A stretch of DNA of 64,000 nt from Bacillota bacterium (GTDB lineage Bacteria > Bacillota_I > Bacilli_A > RF39 > UBA660), in assembly GCA_003149915.1 (NCBI GenBank), contig QAMK01000012.1:1-64000 (forward strand). The letters are read 5' to 3'. Position 1 is the first letter of the stretch, and each line of letters opens with the position of its first letter. The position numbers and the translations under genes were made by a program. Under the pieces are notes generated by a model. It ran no database searches and had not been told where the DNA came from. It was given only the letters and a program-made list of their open reading frames with translations. This document shows positions 8,369-16,463 of the stretch, one piece after another.

Positions 8369-8959
8369 ATGCATAAACGTATGTCACCACATGGCGATTA
8401 CGATCACATTGGTGGGGCAATTCATTTAGTTCGTGATTTTAAAGTTAAAAAAGTAATCTTTAATTGTGGTGCTTTTGATGAGTTAGAGCAGGAGTTAATC
8501 GAAGTTTTAAATAAAAAGAAAATATCATATTACTCATGTATTAAAGAATTAAATATAAGTGACAATAAATTATATTTTTTAAATCATAAAGATTATGGAA
8601 ATGAGAATGATAATTCCAGTGTTATTTATACTGAAATAAATAATTATAAGTTTCTATTTATGGGAGATGCTAGAGCAGAAGTGGAACAAGATTTAATAGA
8701 AAAATATAATTTAAAAGATATCGACGTATTAAAAGTGGGACATCATGGAAGTAAGACAAGTTCTAGTAAAAGTTTTATAAACGAAATTAAGCCAAAATAT
8801 TCTATCATTAGTGTTGGAAAGAATAATCTGTACGGGCATCCTAACGATAGTGTTTTAAATAATTTAATTGATAGTCAAATATATAGAACAGATCAAGATG
8901 GTAGTATTATGTTTAAGATTAAAAATAATAAATTAGAAATAGAAACATACTTATCATAG
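8369..8959 (+). pseudogene. ComEC metallo-beta-lactamase domain fragment (duplicate)
   Basis: An open frame of 196 codons whose residues from HGDYDHIGG onward duplicate the last about 187 residues of ComEC with few changes. It lacks the OB and membrane domains, so it cannot be a channel. No ribosome site precedes either possible ATG (8369 or 8384), and a terminator lies just upstream. The metal-binding motifs (HGDYDHIGG, GHHGSKTSS) are intact, so a stand-alone hydrolase is conceivable, but a dead duplication is more likely. It ends IETYLS, whereas the full gene ends IETCTP; one of these is probably the original terminus. Confidence 0.8.
8390..8948 (+). repeat. Copy 2 of the 559-bp direct repeat
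   Basis: Partner of 7008-7566, same orientation. The 1382-bp unit between repeat starts could be deleted or amplified by homologous recombination. Confidence 0.95.
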
Positions 8960-8971
8960 AAAGGAATAGAT

Positions 8972-9851
8972 ATGAATTATTATAACGAAATTAAGAAAGA
9001 ACTTCTAGATAATGAAGTAAATAAAAAAATAAAAGATTATAGTAAGAATAAATATGAACTTCAAAAATATTATAATGTTGGTAAGCTTTTGTTAGAGGCA
9101 GGAAATAGTTATGGCGAAGGAATAATGAAAGAATATTCTGCAAAACTTACAAAAGACATTGGTAAAAAATATAGTGTTAGATATTTGTATGATATTAGAA
9201 AATTATACTTATTTGCAAAAGTGCACCCACTGGGTGCACAATTAACAATGTCTCATTACAGACTTCTTTTTCCGTTAAATGATGATAATGAGATAAATTA
9301 TTATATTGATCAAATTATTAAAAGAAATCTATCTAAAAGACAATTAGAAGAAATAATTAAATTAGATGAGTATAAGAGATTACCAAAAGAAACAAAAAAA
9401 ATTAATGACTAATAAGGAATCAAATATAATTGACTTTGTAAAAAATCCTATAATAATTAGAAATCATTCCAATTACGAATTTATATCAGAAAAAGTATTG
9501 CAAAAATTAATTTTAGAAGACATGGAATCATTTATGAAAGAACTTGGTAATTCATTTTCTTTTATAGGAAGTGAATATAAGATTAGAGTAGGAAACAGTT
9601 TTAACTATATTGATTTATTATTGTTTAATATAGAATATAATTGTTATGTTGTTGTTGAGTTAAAAGTAACGGAACTAAAAAAGGAGCATATTGGTCAAAT
9701 ACAAGTATATATGAATTATATAGATAAAAATTTAAAAAAGATAAATCAAGATAAAACGATAGGAATAATAATTTGCAAGCAAGATAATAAGTATGTAATA
9801 AAATATTGCTCAGATGATAGAGTAATTGCTAGAGAATATGAATTGGTGTAA
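8972..9851 (+). pseudogene. DUF1016/YhcG PDDEXK nuclease split by a frameshift in an A8 run
   Basis: The 5' frame (8972-9412) encodes the N-terminal DUF1016 helical domain (YYNVGKLLLEAG, LYDIRKLYLFA, MSHYRLLF, LSKRQLEEII). The 3' frame, open through 9851, encodes the PDDEXK nuclease domain (FVKNPIIIRN, SEKVLQKLILEDMESF, YIDLLLFN, VVVELKVTELKKEHIGQIQ). In intact relatives these are one protein of about 300-350 residues. Removing one A from the run at 9394-9401 joins them in frame as RLPKETKKLMTNKES. So this is a single gene with a one-base indel: a true mutation, a phase-variable tract, slippage rescue or a sequencing error. Such nucleases occur in mobile defence loci. The initiation site (AAAGGAATAGATATG) is good. 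Confidence 0.88.
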
Positions 9852-10029
9852 TATAATATTTATGGGTAAACCTATGGTGCCTAGCAAATCCAACTTATTT
9901 TTCAACTGCTGTAGACGGAACTATACGGTTTTTAGTGAAAAAAAGATTATTTCAAACAAACCCTGCATAAACTATATTAGCCGTTACATCAGTAACGTGG
10001 AAATAGATGGAGGGCATGGCCCTCTTTTA
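9849..10029 (+). ncRNA. Unidentified structured small RNA (6S-like candidate)
   Basis: Promoter TTGCTA (9826-9831), 17-bp spacer, TAATAT (9849-9854) predicts a transcript from about 9862. It ends at a strong terminator, GAGGGC-ATG-GCCCTC (10010-10024) plus T-tract, giving about 165 nt without a convincing reading frame. Internal structure includes the perfect hairpin CGTTAC-ATCA-GTAACG. The size, stand-alone promoter and terminator fit a housekeeping RNA such as 6S RNA, but the fold was not confirmed and I could not match it to SRP, RNase P or tmRNA by eye. Confidence 0.5.
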
Positions 10030-10099
10030 TAAAATTTGCGTAATTAAAAAAAGTGTGATATACTGTTACTTGTCGTTAAGTAGTATCAGGAGTGTAGAT

Positions 10100-10612
10100 A
10101 TGAATATAAATGAGAAGAAAGACCAGAATTATTACAAGCTGGTAGAAGATATATTAGATAATGAAGAGTTTCAGAGTTTAAAGAATGTGGCCCATCACGG
10201 TTTGAATCGTTATGACCACTGTCTTCGCGTGTCTTATTATTCCTATAAGATAACGAAATTATTATCTTTATCTCCGGACGAAGTAGCAAGAGCAGCATTG
10301 CTACATGATTTCTTTTTTGAAAACGAAAATACTTACAGTAATCGCAAAGAACGATTCAATGTATTATATAGCCATCCACAGTTTGCATTAGACAATGCAA
10401 AAAAATATTTTGATTTAACCAAAAAGCAAGAAGATATCATCTTAAGTCATATGTTCCCAATTTGTAAAACGGTTCCAAAGTACATGGAAAGTTGGATTGT
10501 CGACGTAGTAGATGATTTGGTCGCATTATATGAAAAATGTTATTCAGTTCGTTATCAATTTTCAGCAGCAGCAACATTCTTAATCTGTTTATTGGTAAAC
10601 TTTGGTAAATAA
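10100..10612 (+). CDS. HD-domain phosphohydrolase
   Basis: 170 residues, ATG 10100 behind CAGGAG. HD-superfamily metal ligands are visible: an early His (VAHHGLNRYDHCLRVS), the HD pair in AALLHDFFF, a further His in YSHPQFA and ILSHMFP, and a late Asp (VVDVVDDLVALYE). This pattern is typical of small HD hydrolases of Firmicutes that act on nucleotides or related phosphate esters. The substrate is unknown. The stop overlaps the leader of the next gene, so the two are probably co-transcribed. Confidence 0.85.
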   Translation: MNINEKKDQNYYKLVEDILDNEEFQSLKNVAHHGLNRYDHCLRVSYYSYKITKLLSLSPDEVARAALLHDFFFENENTYSNRKERFNVLYSHPQFALDNAKKYFDLTKKQEDIILSHMFPICKTVPKYMESWIVDVVDDLVALYEKCYSVRYQFSAAATFLICLLVNFGK

Positions 10613-10613
10613 T

Positions 10614-11069
10614 ATGTATTTAAAAGAATTGTTAGCGAAGTACCAAGATAAAAAATGCATTATATTTGTAGACATGGATGGTGTCATAGCAGATTATGAT
10701 GTAGGAGATGCTGATCATTTTCTAGATAAAAGACCACTCTTAACAAGCATTCAAAAATTAAAAGAAATATCGACGTTTCCAAATATAGAATTACATATTT
10801 TATCCGTATGTCGAAAAGATAAAAATATAGAAGAAAAAGAAAAATGGTTAGATCGATATGCACCGTTCTTCGCTCCAGAACATAGACATATCCTTTCGAA
10901 AGAAACTTATCCAAAACACACGATAGAGTTAAAGAAAGAGTTCGTATCTTCTTTTATCAAGCGAGATGAAGTGATTATCATCATCGATGACGATCCTCTT
11001 CTGTTAAGAGAATATCAAAATATGGATGCCAATTTGGTATTATTAAAAGATACGGTTTTAGTAGATTAG
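10614..11069 (+). CDS. HAD-family phosphatase, 5'-nucleotidase-like
   Basis: 151 residues, ATG 10614 immediately after the HD gene stop; no strong ribosome site, so translation is probably coupled. HAD motif I is FVDMDGVIADYD with the nucleophile and acid/base Asp. Motif II is probably in LHILSVCR, and motif IV is IIIIDDDP. The short cap and DMDGVIADY start resemble the deoxyribonucleotidase-like NT5C/YorS group. A terminator overlaps the stop. A second HAD protein of the same broad type is encoded at 48460-49092. Confidence 0.8.
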   Translation: MYLKELLAKYQDKKCIIFVDMDGVIADYDVGDADHFLDKRPLLTSIQKLKEISTFPNIELHILSVCRKDKNIEEKEKWLDRYAPFFAPEHRHILSKETYPKHTIELKKEFVSSFIKRDEVIIIIDDDPLLLREYQNMDANLVLLKDTVLVD

Positions 11070-11086
11070 AGCAAAATGCTCTTTTT
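11067..11086 (+). terminator. Rho-independent terminator
   Basis: AGAGCA-AAA-TGCTCT hairpin followed by six T, right at the stop of the HAD gene. Confidence 0.85.
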
Positions 11087-11123
11087 TCTTTGCCTAAAAT
11101 GAAGTATAATAAATATGTCTTTT

Positions 11124-11200
11124 GTCTGCGTAGCTCAGTAGGATAGAGCGACCGCCTCCTAAGCGGTAGGTCGGCAGTTCGATTCTGCCCGTGGACACCA
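11124..11200 (+). tRNA. tRNA-Arg(CCT)
   Basis: 77-nt cloverleaf with encoded CCA. Acceptor GTCTGCG pairs with CGTGGAC. Anticodon stem ACCGC/GCGGT closes loop CTCCTAA, giving anticodon CCT (reads AGG). T-loop is TTCGATT. Confidence 0.96.
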
Positions 11201-11251
11201 TATTGATTTTATCCTTTCAATGAAAGGTTTATAAAAAAATGTTTTGAAAGC

Positions 11252-11731
11252 ATGGTGAACATAAAAATGTCAGAATTAACCATTATCCTTTCTAGTTTTG
11301 GTCATAAAGATTTGAAAAATTATCTTTTGTCTTTAAATGGAGTTTCAGAAGTAAAAATAGAAAATGAACAGTATCTAGAAATTGATGTGAAATACAATTC
11401 TAAAAAAATACAGAGTAAAGTAATTAAAATGGAAATCACGCTGTTTTTAAATCTAATAAAAACACCATCTCTTTTGGCATTTGATAAACATTCTCCCGAA
11501 CCAACAAAAAACTATCAAATTATAAAGAAAGAACCTTGTTGTGAAATTTGTATCGCATCCGCAATGGACAGACTATTTGAAATGGATGGGATTGAGAAAG
11601 TAGATAGCAATTATAATTATATTGATGATGCCACATCAGCAGAACAAAAATTGATTCTGAATATTTCTTATAATCCAAATGTGCTGCAGATAAAGGATAT
11701 GAAAAAAATCGAAGAGACTATGAAAGCTTAA
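11252..11731 (+). CDS. Unknown protein with two degenerate HMA-like halves
   Basis: 159 residues; ATG 11252 has only a weak ribosome site. Both halves resemble the ferredoxin-like heavy-metal-associated fold: the first has LKNYLLSLNGVSEVKIEN and a later YNSKKI, the second has CCEICIASAMDRLFEMDGIE with a CxxxC-like cluster and ISYNPN. The first half lacks the CxxC metal site, so metal binding is doubtful there. No membrane helix. The function is not known, and the HMA relationship is inferred from pattern only. Confidence 0.6.
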   Translation: MVNIKMSELTIILSSFGHKDLKNYLLSLNGVSEVKIENEQYLEIDVKYNSKKIQSKVIKMEITLFLNLIKTPSLLAFDKHSPEPTKNYQIIKKEPCCEICIASAMDRLFEMDGIEKVDSNYNYIDDATSAEQKLILNISYNPNVLQIKDMKKIEETMKA

Positions 11732-11758
11732 AATAATTTAGCGAAAAATGAGTCAGTT

Positions 11759-12370
11759 ATGAGTAATTTAGAACAAATTAGAAGTTTATCACCTAAGGAA
11801 AGACGGGCATTATCGTATGATGAATTAGTAACATTGATTCGCAATATGACATCAGATAAAATCATGGAAGTTAGTAAACTGATCGGTTATCCTGTGTTTG
11901 CTAGACTCTGTATGGGTGAATTAAAACATAAATTTGTTTTATTACAGGATGGTGCCGCTGCCATCATTTTAAATAGTCAAAATCAAATTTTATTGCAAAG
12001 AAGATCCGATAGTGGCAAGTGGGGCTTACCTGGTGGCTGCCAAGAATTAGGAGAAAGATTTCAAGATACAATCGTAAGAGAAATCAAAGAAGAAACTAAT
12101 TTAGATGTAAGAGAAGAAGATTTGGAATTGGTAGATATTGTATCTGGACTTAGTAGAAAAAACGAATATCCCAATGGCGATGTCGTAATCAATAATACCG
12201 TGTTGTATTGCGTTAAAAACTACAAAGGCAACATAGCGTGGGATTCCGAATCTAAAGGGATGAAGTTTTTTGATATCGATCAATTACCATCTAATCAAAA
12301 TGATGCCGACTTAATCGAAGTATATAAAAATTGGGTTCACAAGTCAAATAATGAAAGTGATAAGTCATGA
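11759..12370 (+). CDS. Nudix hydrolase with N-terminal extension
   Basis: 203 residues. Residues 1-55 are a helical extension; the Nudix domain follows. The Nudix box is visible as GGCQELGERFQDTIVREIKE followed by ETNLDV, matching G-x5-E-x7-R-E-x2-E-E-x-G/N-U apart from the last Gly. It hydrolyses nucleoside diphosphates linked to another group. The nearest described types are the Firmicute ADP-ribose or mutT-like proteins; the substrate is unknown. It ends in TGA, which shows TGA is a stop here. Confidence 0.9.
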   Translation: MSNLEQIRSLSPKERRALSYDELVTLIRNMTSDKIMEVSKLIGYPVFARLCMGELKHKFVLLQDGAAAIILNSQNQILLQRRSDSGKWGLPGGCQELGERFQDTIVREIKEETNLDVREEDLELVDIVSGLSRKNEYPNGDVVINNTVLYCVKNYKGNIAWDSESKGMKFFDIDQLPSNQNDADLIEVYKNWVHKSNNESDKS

Positions 12371-12409
12371 GATAAAACACATCTTTTTAATAAAATTCAT
12401 TTAAAAGTA

Positions 12410-12485
12410 TTGTATTTTATCAATAAGTAATCCACAAGGTTTAATGAGATGTGCTTAGGAAACTTTAGAGATCTAAGTTTTTTTT
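12410..12485 (+). ncRNA. Orphan copy of the AbiF-associated hairpin RNA, promoter eroded
   Basis: From 12401 on, this intergenic stretch aligns without a gap over more than 50 bases to the RNA upstream of abiF at 55.3 kb. The -35 (TTGTAT, 12410-12415) is kept, but the -10 position reads CACAAG (12433-12438) instead of TATATT. The RNA body keeps AGATGTGC, the loop GGAAACTTT and a U-tract. The stem reads CTTAG (12454-12458) with CTAAG (12473-12477), a compensated change relative to CCTAG/CTAGG. No abiF gene is nearby. It is a remnant, or an expressed solo antidote if an alternative promoter is used. The rest of the gap 12371-12735 shows nothing else. Confidence 0.75.
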
Positions 12486-12735
12486 GAAAATTTTAGATGC
12501 ATGATTTAAGAATAGATAAACACATTGGTAACTTTGTTTCAGAAATAAAAATGGTATCTGTTTATTAATGTTTTATATAGTACAAAAAAATATTGAAGTT
12601 TTAAGATTATTCAGCTACAGCTGAAGAAAGTGGATTATGTTAGAAAATGATAATGTATAAGTAAAGAAAGAAAAAGAAAAAATTAACTATTAGAATGAGA
12701 AATTTAAATAAGTTTAATTAAGTGAGGTGAATCCA

Positions 12736-13575
12736 TTGTTATTACTATATATAGTAATATTAGCAGGAATATTTGGAGCGATAGGGCAATATATAGATAA
12801 ACATTTAGTAAATAAAGGAATAACACGTAAAGATTATTTTTATTATATGTGTTTATCTATGATTCCATTTTCTATAATAATGGTAATAATTGAATATTTA
12901 ACAAATCAATTAAAGTTTGAGTTAAATATAATTCCTTTCATTTTGTTAATTATTGCAATGTTTTTAAGATACAAAAAGCAGCACACTATTGTAGGGTGCC
13001 TTAAATACTTAAATCCTTATGAAGAATCTGCATATTTAACATTAGGAATTATAATTGCTTTTGTTATCGATGTAATATTAGGAATTGAAAGTATTCATTT
13101 GTTTTCTATCTTATCAATATTATTAACAGTATTTGGAGTGTTCGCAATTGCAAATTCAAAATTAAAAATAAAGAACTTACAGCAAGATTTAATGATAAGA
13201 ATAATTGCATCCTTATTAATGAGTTATGTTACACATTATATGTTGCAATATTGGTCTAATGCAGTGTTTATATTAATTATGAACTTGTTACTAACAATTC
13301 TATTTTCTAAAGGTTATAATTTTGAGTATCATAAGAATCAAAAAAATATTATCAAATGGGTATTTGTACAACAAACATTTGGTTTTTGTGCATTATATAT
13401 GAGTAACTACTTAGCAAGTAATTCAGTAACTTTAAGTTCCTACGTAAGACCAACGTCGATAATTGTAGTAGCAATTATTGCGATGTTTTTCAAAAAGAAA
13501 GATAAGAAACCTAACATTAGGCAAATAATAGGGATTTTACTTGTTGTATTAGGTATTTGTATGATAAATAAATAA
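12736..13575 (+). CDS. EamA/DMT-like membrane transporter
   Basis: 279 residues from TTG 12736 behind AGGTGA; GTG 12727 is the alternative. About ten hydrophobic helices in two halves of similar layout. The second half ends with YVRPTSIIVVAIIAMFFKKK and a final IIGILLVVLGICMI helix, the form of drug/metabolite transporter (EamA) family members. Substrate unknown. It is more AT-rich than its neighbours and sits between an orphan hairpin RNA and a phosphatase remnant, suggesting an acquired segment. Confidence 0.7.
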   Translation: MLLLYIVILAGIFGAIGQYIDKHLVNKGITRKDYFYYMCLSMIPFSIIMVIIEYLTNQLKFELNIIPFILLIIAMFLRYKKQHTIVGCLKYLNPYEESAYLTLGIIIAFVIDVILGIESIHLFSILSILLTVFGVFAIANSKLKIKNLQQDLMIRIIASLLMSYVTHYMLQYWSNAVFILIMNLLLTILFSKGYNFEYHKNQKNIIKWVFVQQTFGFCALYMSNYLASNSVTLSSYVRPTSIIVVAIIAMFFKKKDKKPNIRQIIGILLVVLGICMINK

Positions 13576-13595
13576 TAATAGAAACGATGATTATA

Positions 13596-13806
13596 ATGAA
13601 AATATATAGTGAGATATGGTCAAGTTCCTCATAATACTTTAAAACAATACAGTATTGCTGACGAAGATTTAACAGATTTAGGAATAAAACAAGCACAAGA
13701 TTTAAGAGATAAAATGAATAATATGAAATTTGATATTATTATAAGTTCGCCATTAAATAGAGCAAAACATATAGCAGAAATAATAAAAATAACAAATCAT
13801 AAGTAA
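13596..13806 (+). pseudogene. Histidine phosphatase (phosphoglycerate-mutase family) remnant
   Basis: Starting at ATG 13596 the sequence reads MKIY and then loses frame by a 2-bp deletion within an AT repeat. The next frame gives V-R-Y-G-Q-V, where intact family members have VRHGQ: the catalytic His has become Tyr. The body continues LTDLGIKQAQDLRDKM and IISSPLNRAKHIAEII, then stops after about 70 codons where relatives have about 200. Three independent lesions (frameshift, catalytic residue lost, C-terminal truncation) mark it as dead. Confidence 0.85.
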
Positions 13807-13890
13807 TTACGAAATAGTAAAATTTTGTAACATTTTATTTTCTTTTTTTTAAATATATAGTAAAATATAGATGTTGTTTCAAAAACAAAC

Positions 13891-13967
13891 GAGCGATTAG
13901 CTCAGCTGGTTAGAGTGCTTGCCTGACTTGCAAGAGGTCATAGGTTCGAATCCTATATCGCTCACCA
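13891..13967 (+). tRNA. tRNA-Val(GAC)
   Basis: 77 nt with encoded CCA. Acceptor GAGCGAT/ATCGCTC is perfect; anticodon stem CTTGC/GCAAG with loop CTGACTT gives anticodon GAC. T-arm is TAGGTTCGAATCCTA. Confidence 0.97.
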
Positions 13968-13977
13968 TAAGAATTTT

Positions 13978-14005
13978 AACTAGGTTCGAAAGAATCTAGT
14001 TTTTT
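13978..14005 (+). terminator. Terminator after tRNA-Val
   Basis: AACTAGGTTC-GAAA-GAATCTAGTT: 10-bp stem with one G-U pair and a GAAA loop, then six T. Confidence 0.9.
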
Positions 14006-14169
14006 ATTTATAAAGTGATTCTTCTTAAAAATAGAAACGAATCGAAAGATTAAAAATAACGTACAAAGATACACGAAATAGCGTTACATCTCCTGGTTTT
14101 CTGCATGAAAAAATTGACAAATAAATGCTTTAATAGTATAATATAGCCCAATTTAAAGGGGGAAATATT

Positions 14170-14724
14170 ATGTTATCACAATTGACATCAGATTTACTAT
14201 CACCAGAGGAAAAAGAAATATTTGTTCAAAGGATGAAGAAACAATCATTTACACTAATCACCAATCAATCCGTTCGGCCATGCCCATCAATTGTTTACGA
14301 TGTAAATACATTAGATAAATATTTGGATTGTAATCAAATAACAGAACAATTTATGGAAGCACGTTGGTATATTATTGAAAAGTTATTAAGTGATTATAAA
14401 AAACCAACATTCAATGCTCGAATTGTTTACAAAGGTTCGCCAGAAGAAGTTCGTGGTTTAAATCCAAACGAAATTTTGGATTTGTATCCAAGTAAAATAA
14501 TTCTAATCTGTCCAGAAAAGGTATCACCTGATGATAGACCATATGATGGGCCTACTTATCAGTTTCAATATCTAAATTTTGAGGAATTGAAAACGAGACT
14601 TAACGATGCAGAAATGACTATCAATATTCAAGCGGAGCAAGATGGTAACGTATCCCGTGATAATACAATGACAACATTTGCAATATCTCGTCAGAAAGAC
14701 AAGAGAAAAACAATAAGTAAATAA
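14170..14724 (+). CDS. Unknown soluble protein
   Basis: 184 residues with a very good ribosome site (AAAGGGGG) and a TATAAT-type promoter upstream. No transmembrane segment or signal. Features visible: an internal NPNEILDLYPSKIILICPE strand-rich core and a basic Lys/Arg tail (RQKDKRKTISK). No family recognised. It ends at a bidirectional terminator shared with the convergent Nudix gene. Confidence 0.75.
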   Translation: MLSQLTSDLLSPEEKEIFVQRMKKQSFTLITNQSVRPCPSIVYDVNTLDKYLDCNQITEQFMEARWYIIEKLLSDYKKPTFNARIVYKGSPEEVRGLNPNEILDLYPSKIILICPEKVSPDDRPYDGPTYQFQYLNFEELKTRLNDAEMTINIQAEQDGNVSRDNTMTTFAISRQKDKRKTISK

Positions 14725-14750
14725 TTGCCAATAGATAAATTTAAGAAACC

Positions 14751-14776
14751 TCTCGAAACTTACCTTTCGAGATTCT
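14751..14776. terminator. Bidirectional terminator
   Basis: TCTCGAAA-CTTACC-TTTCGAGA is a perfect 8-bp stem between two convergent genes; the minus-strand stop codon lies in its loop. Confidence 0.85.
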
Positions 14777-15149
14777 TTTTAATATACTGGCGCACGGCTG
14801 GATAAACATCGGTTTTCACATCCCTTGTAAATTCATTCCAATCTTTAAAATCAATATCTAGAATTTCATTTGGATTTTGAATTTGAATTTCTCCACTGAC
14901 GTAACTACATACATAATAAGTTAGCCGAATCGGTGCAGTTGGATGCATGCGACAACCTAAACATTTTTGTATAGAAACATGAATTCCAGTTTCTTCGTAT
15001 ACTTCGCGAATACATGCTTGTTCTTTGTTTTCACCTAGTTCTACTTTTCCACCAGGAAATGCCCAGTTTAGCAAACCATCTTTTTTAGCACGCTGAATCA
15101 TCAACACTTTTTGACCATGACAGATAATTCCAATTACAACTTCTTGCAT
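14760..15149 (-). CDS. MutT-like Nudix hydrolase
   Basis: 129 residues from ATG 15149; the frame is open further upstream but GAAGTGATTGG sits before this ATG. The Nudix box is [20 protein letters not shown] then ETGI, a full match to the consensus, with the typical WAFPGG lead-in. Small stand-alone MutT-like proteins cleave oxidised or otherwise non-canonical nucleoside triphosphates. Exact substrate unknown. Confidence 0.93.
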   Translation of the reverse strand: MQEVVIGIICHGQKVLMIQRAKKDGLLNWAFPGGKVELGENKEQACIREVYEETGIHVSIQKCLGCRMHPTAPIRLTYYVCSYVSGEIQIQNPNEILDIDFKDWNEFTRDVKTDVYPAVRQYIKKNLER

Positions 15150-15238
15150 CCAATCACTTCTTTTCTTAGAATGTATCATAATAAAAAATAAGAAAAAAGA
15201 CAATTGCATTTAATAAAATAAAAAAATTAAAATTTATA

Positions 15239-15269
15239 TTGACTCGTCCCTTAAGGGTAATGCTATTCT
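15239..15269 (+). promoter_or_regulatory. MerR-type promoter with 19-bp spacer and operator dyad
   Basis: -35 TTGACT (15239-15244) and -10 TATTCT (15264-15269) are separated by 19 bp instead of 17. The spacer holds the dyad CCCTTAAGGG. Over-long spacers bearing a palindrome are the hallmark of promoters activated by MerR proteins through DNA untwisting. Confidence 0.85.
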
Positions 15270-15293
15270 TGGGAAGAAAGGGAGGAATATTAG

Positions 15294-16463
15294 ATGTATC
15301 AAATCAAAGAATTTTCATATTTATGCAAAACGACAATTAAGACATTGAGACACTACGAGAAAGTTGGAGTCCTATTACCAAAAGAGATTAATTCTTTGAC
15401 TGGTTATCGTTTCTATGAGGAAAGTCAAGTAGAAACGTTTCAACAAATCAAAACACTACAAGAAGCAGGATTCACATTAAAAGAAATAAAAGATATTTTA
15501 TATTCAACAAAAGAGTCACAACTAAATCAACAAATTCTAGATATGATCTCAGATTATAATGATCGATTAAAGAAATTGCAAGAATTAAAGGACAGCTTGC
15601 GAGAAGAAACAAAAATTGAACTGATACCCAATTCGAACTTCATAATGATTGGAAAATACAAACGATTAAAAAGCAGAGATGATTATGACAAGGAATTTGC
15701 TAAAATTGATAAAAAGATAGGAATCTACAGAAATGTTTCAAAAAAAGCATTAGAATGTTACACACCTGGTTATCAAGAAGAAAATTTTCTTTGTTTTATT
15801 GGGAGAGCCGTAAAAGATGATTATAAAGAAATACATAATGTTGCCGCTTTAACTTCTAGAATGAAGCAAGTAGGTTTAGATATATTGATAGATGATAGGC
15901 CTCCTACCATGTTACACATTCATACCAAAGGAAGTGTTAGCGATGCTTATCAAAAACTAATTCAATATGCAGAGCAAAACCAAATTCAATTGCGCGGTTC
16001 GTTCAAAGAAGTCTACAATGATAATGATCTGGATATTTACATTGAAGCCTATGATTTAACCAAAGAGAATCCAGATCAAACTAAATTTGAAACCGACTTA
16101 AAAAAGAAACTGGCAAGCACAGAGCCACAATATGATAAGGAATTGATAGGAAAATGGAAACTTCTAGGAGAGCAATTAGAACCAACTAAATTTTATAATC
16201 CGGAAAAGAGTCAATTTATACCAGACACCGAATTAAAAGAGATTGAGTTTCGTCCAAACGGAACAACGAACTTTTCAAACATTACTTGGAGAGACAAGTA
16301 TATGATAATCAAAGAAGGGGAATATGACATCTATTGTTCGATTGGTGTTATGAAAAGAAAAAGGAAAAGGTATTTAACAGTATTATTAAATACAGAAAAA
16401 AGTGCGTCAAGGCCAATTCGTTTGTTCTATAAAAAAGAGAAAAGCAAAGGTGAAATTTTATAA
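15294..16463 (+). CDS. MerR-family activator with GyrI-like effector domain and C-terminal extension
   Basis: 389 residues. Residues 1-70 are the MerR winged helix (FSYLCKTTIKTLRHYEKVGV, GYRFYEESQ), and 75-105 the dimer coiled coil. About 110-270 is a GyrI/BmrR-like ligand-binding domain (GRAVKDDY, IEAYDLT), and the last about 110 residues a separate beta-rich domain beginning ELIGKWKLLGEQ, as seen in some multidrug-sensing relatives. Its own promoter has the 19-bp MerR spacer, so it probably activates itself on binding a small molecule. It overlaps the next gene by one base, which is therefore the likely target. Confidence 0.9.
   Translation: MYQIKEFSYLCKTTIKTLRHYEKVGVLLPKEINSLTGYRFYEESQVETFQQIKTLQEAGFTLKEIKDILYSTKESQLNQQILDMISDYNDRLKKLQELKDSLREETKIELIPNSNFIMIGKYKRLKSRDDYDKEFAKIDKKIGIYRNVSKKALECYTPGYQEENFLCFIGRAVKDDYKEIHNVAALTSRMKQVGLDILIDDRPPTMLHIHTKGSVSDAYQKLIQYAEQNQIQLRGSFKEVYNDNDLDIYIEAYDLTKENPDQTKFETDLKKKLASTEPQYDKELIGKWKLLGEQLEPTKFYNPEKSQFIPDTELKEIEFRPNGTTNFSNITWRDKYMIIKEGEYDIYCSIGVMKRKRKRYLTVLLNTEKSASRPIRLFYKKEKSKGEIL

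Noticed and set aside
9826..10032. A 68-codon frame covering the small RNA
   Set aside because: No ribosome site, odd amino-acid composition, and it spans a promoter and terminator of an RNA gene.
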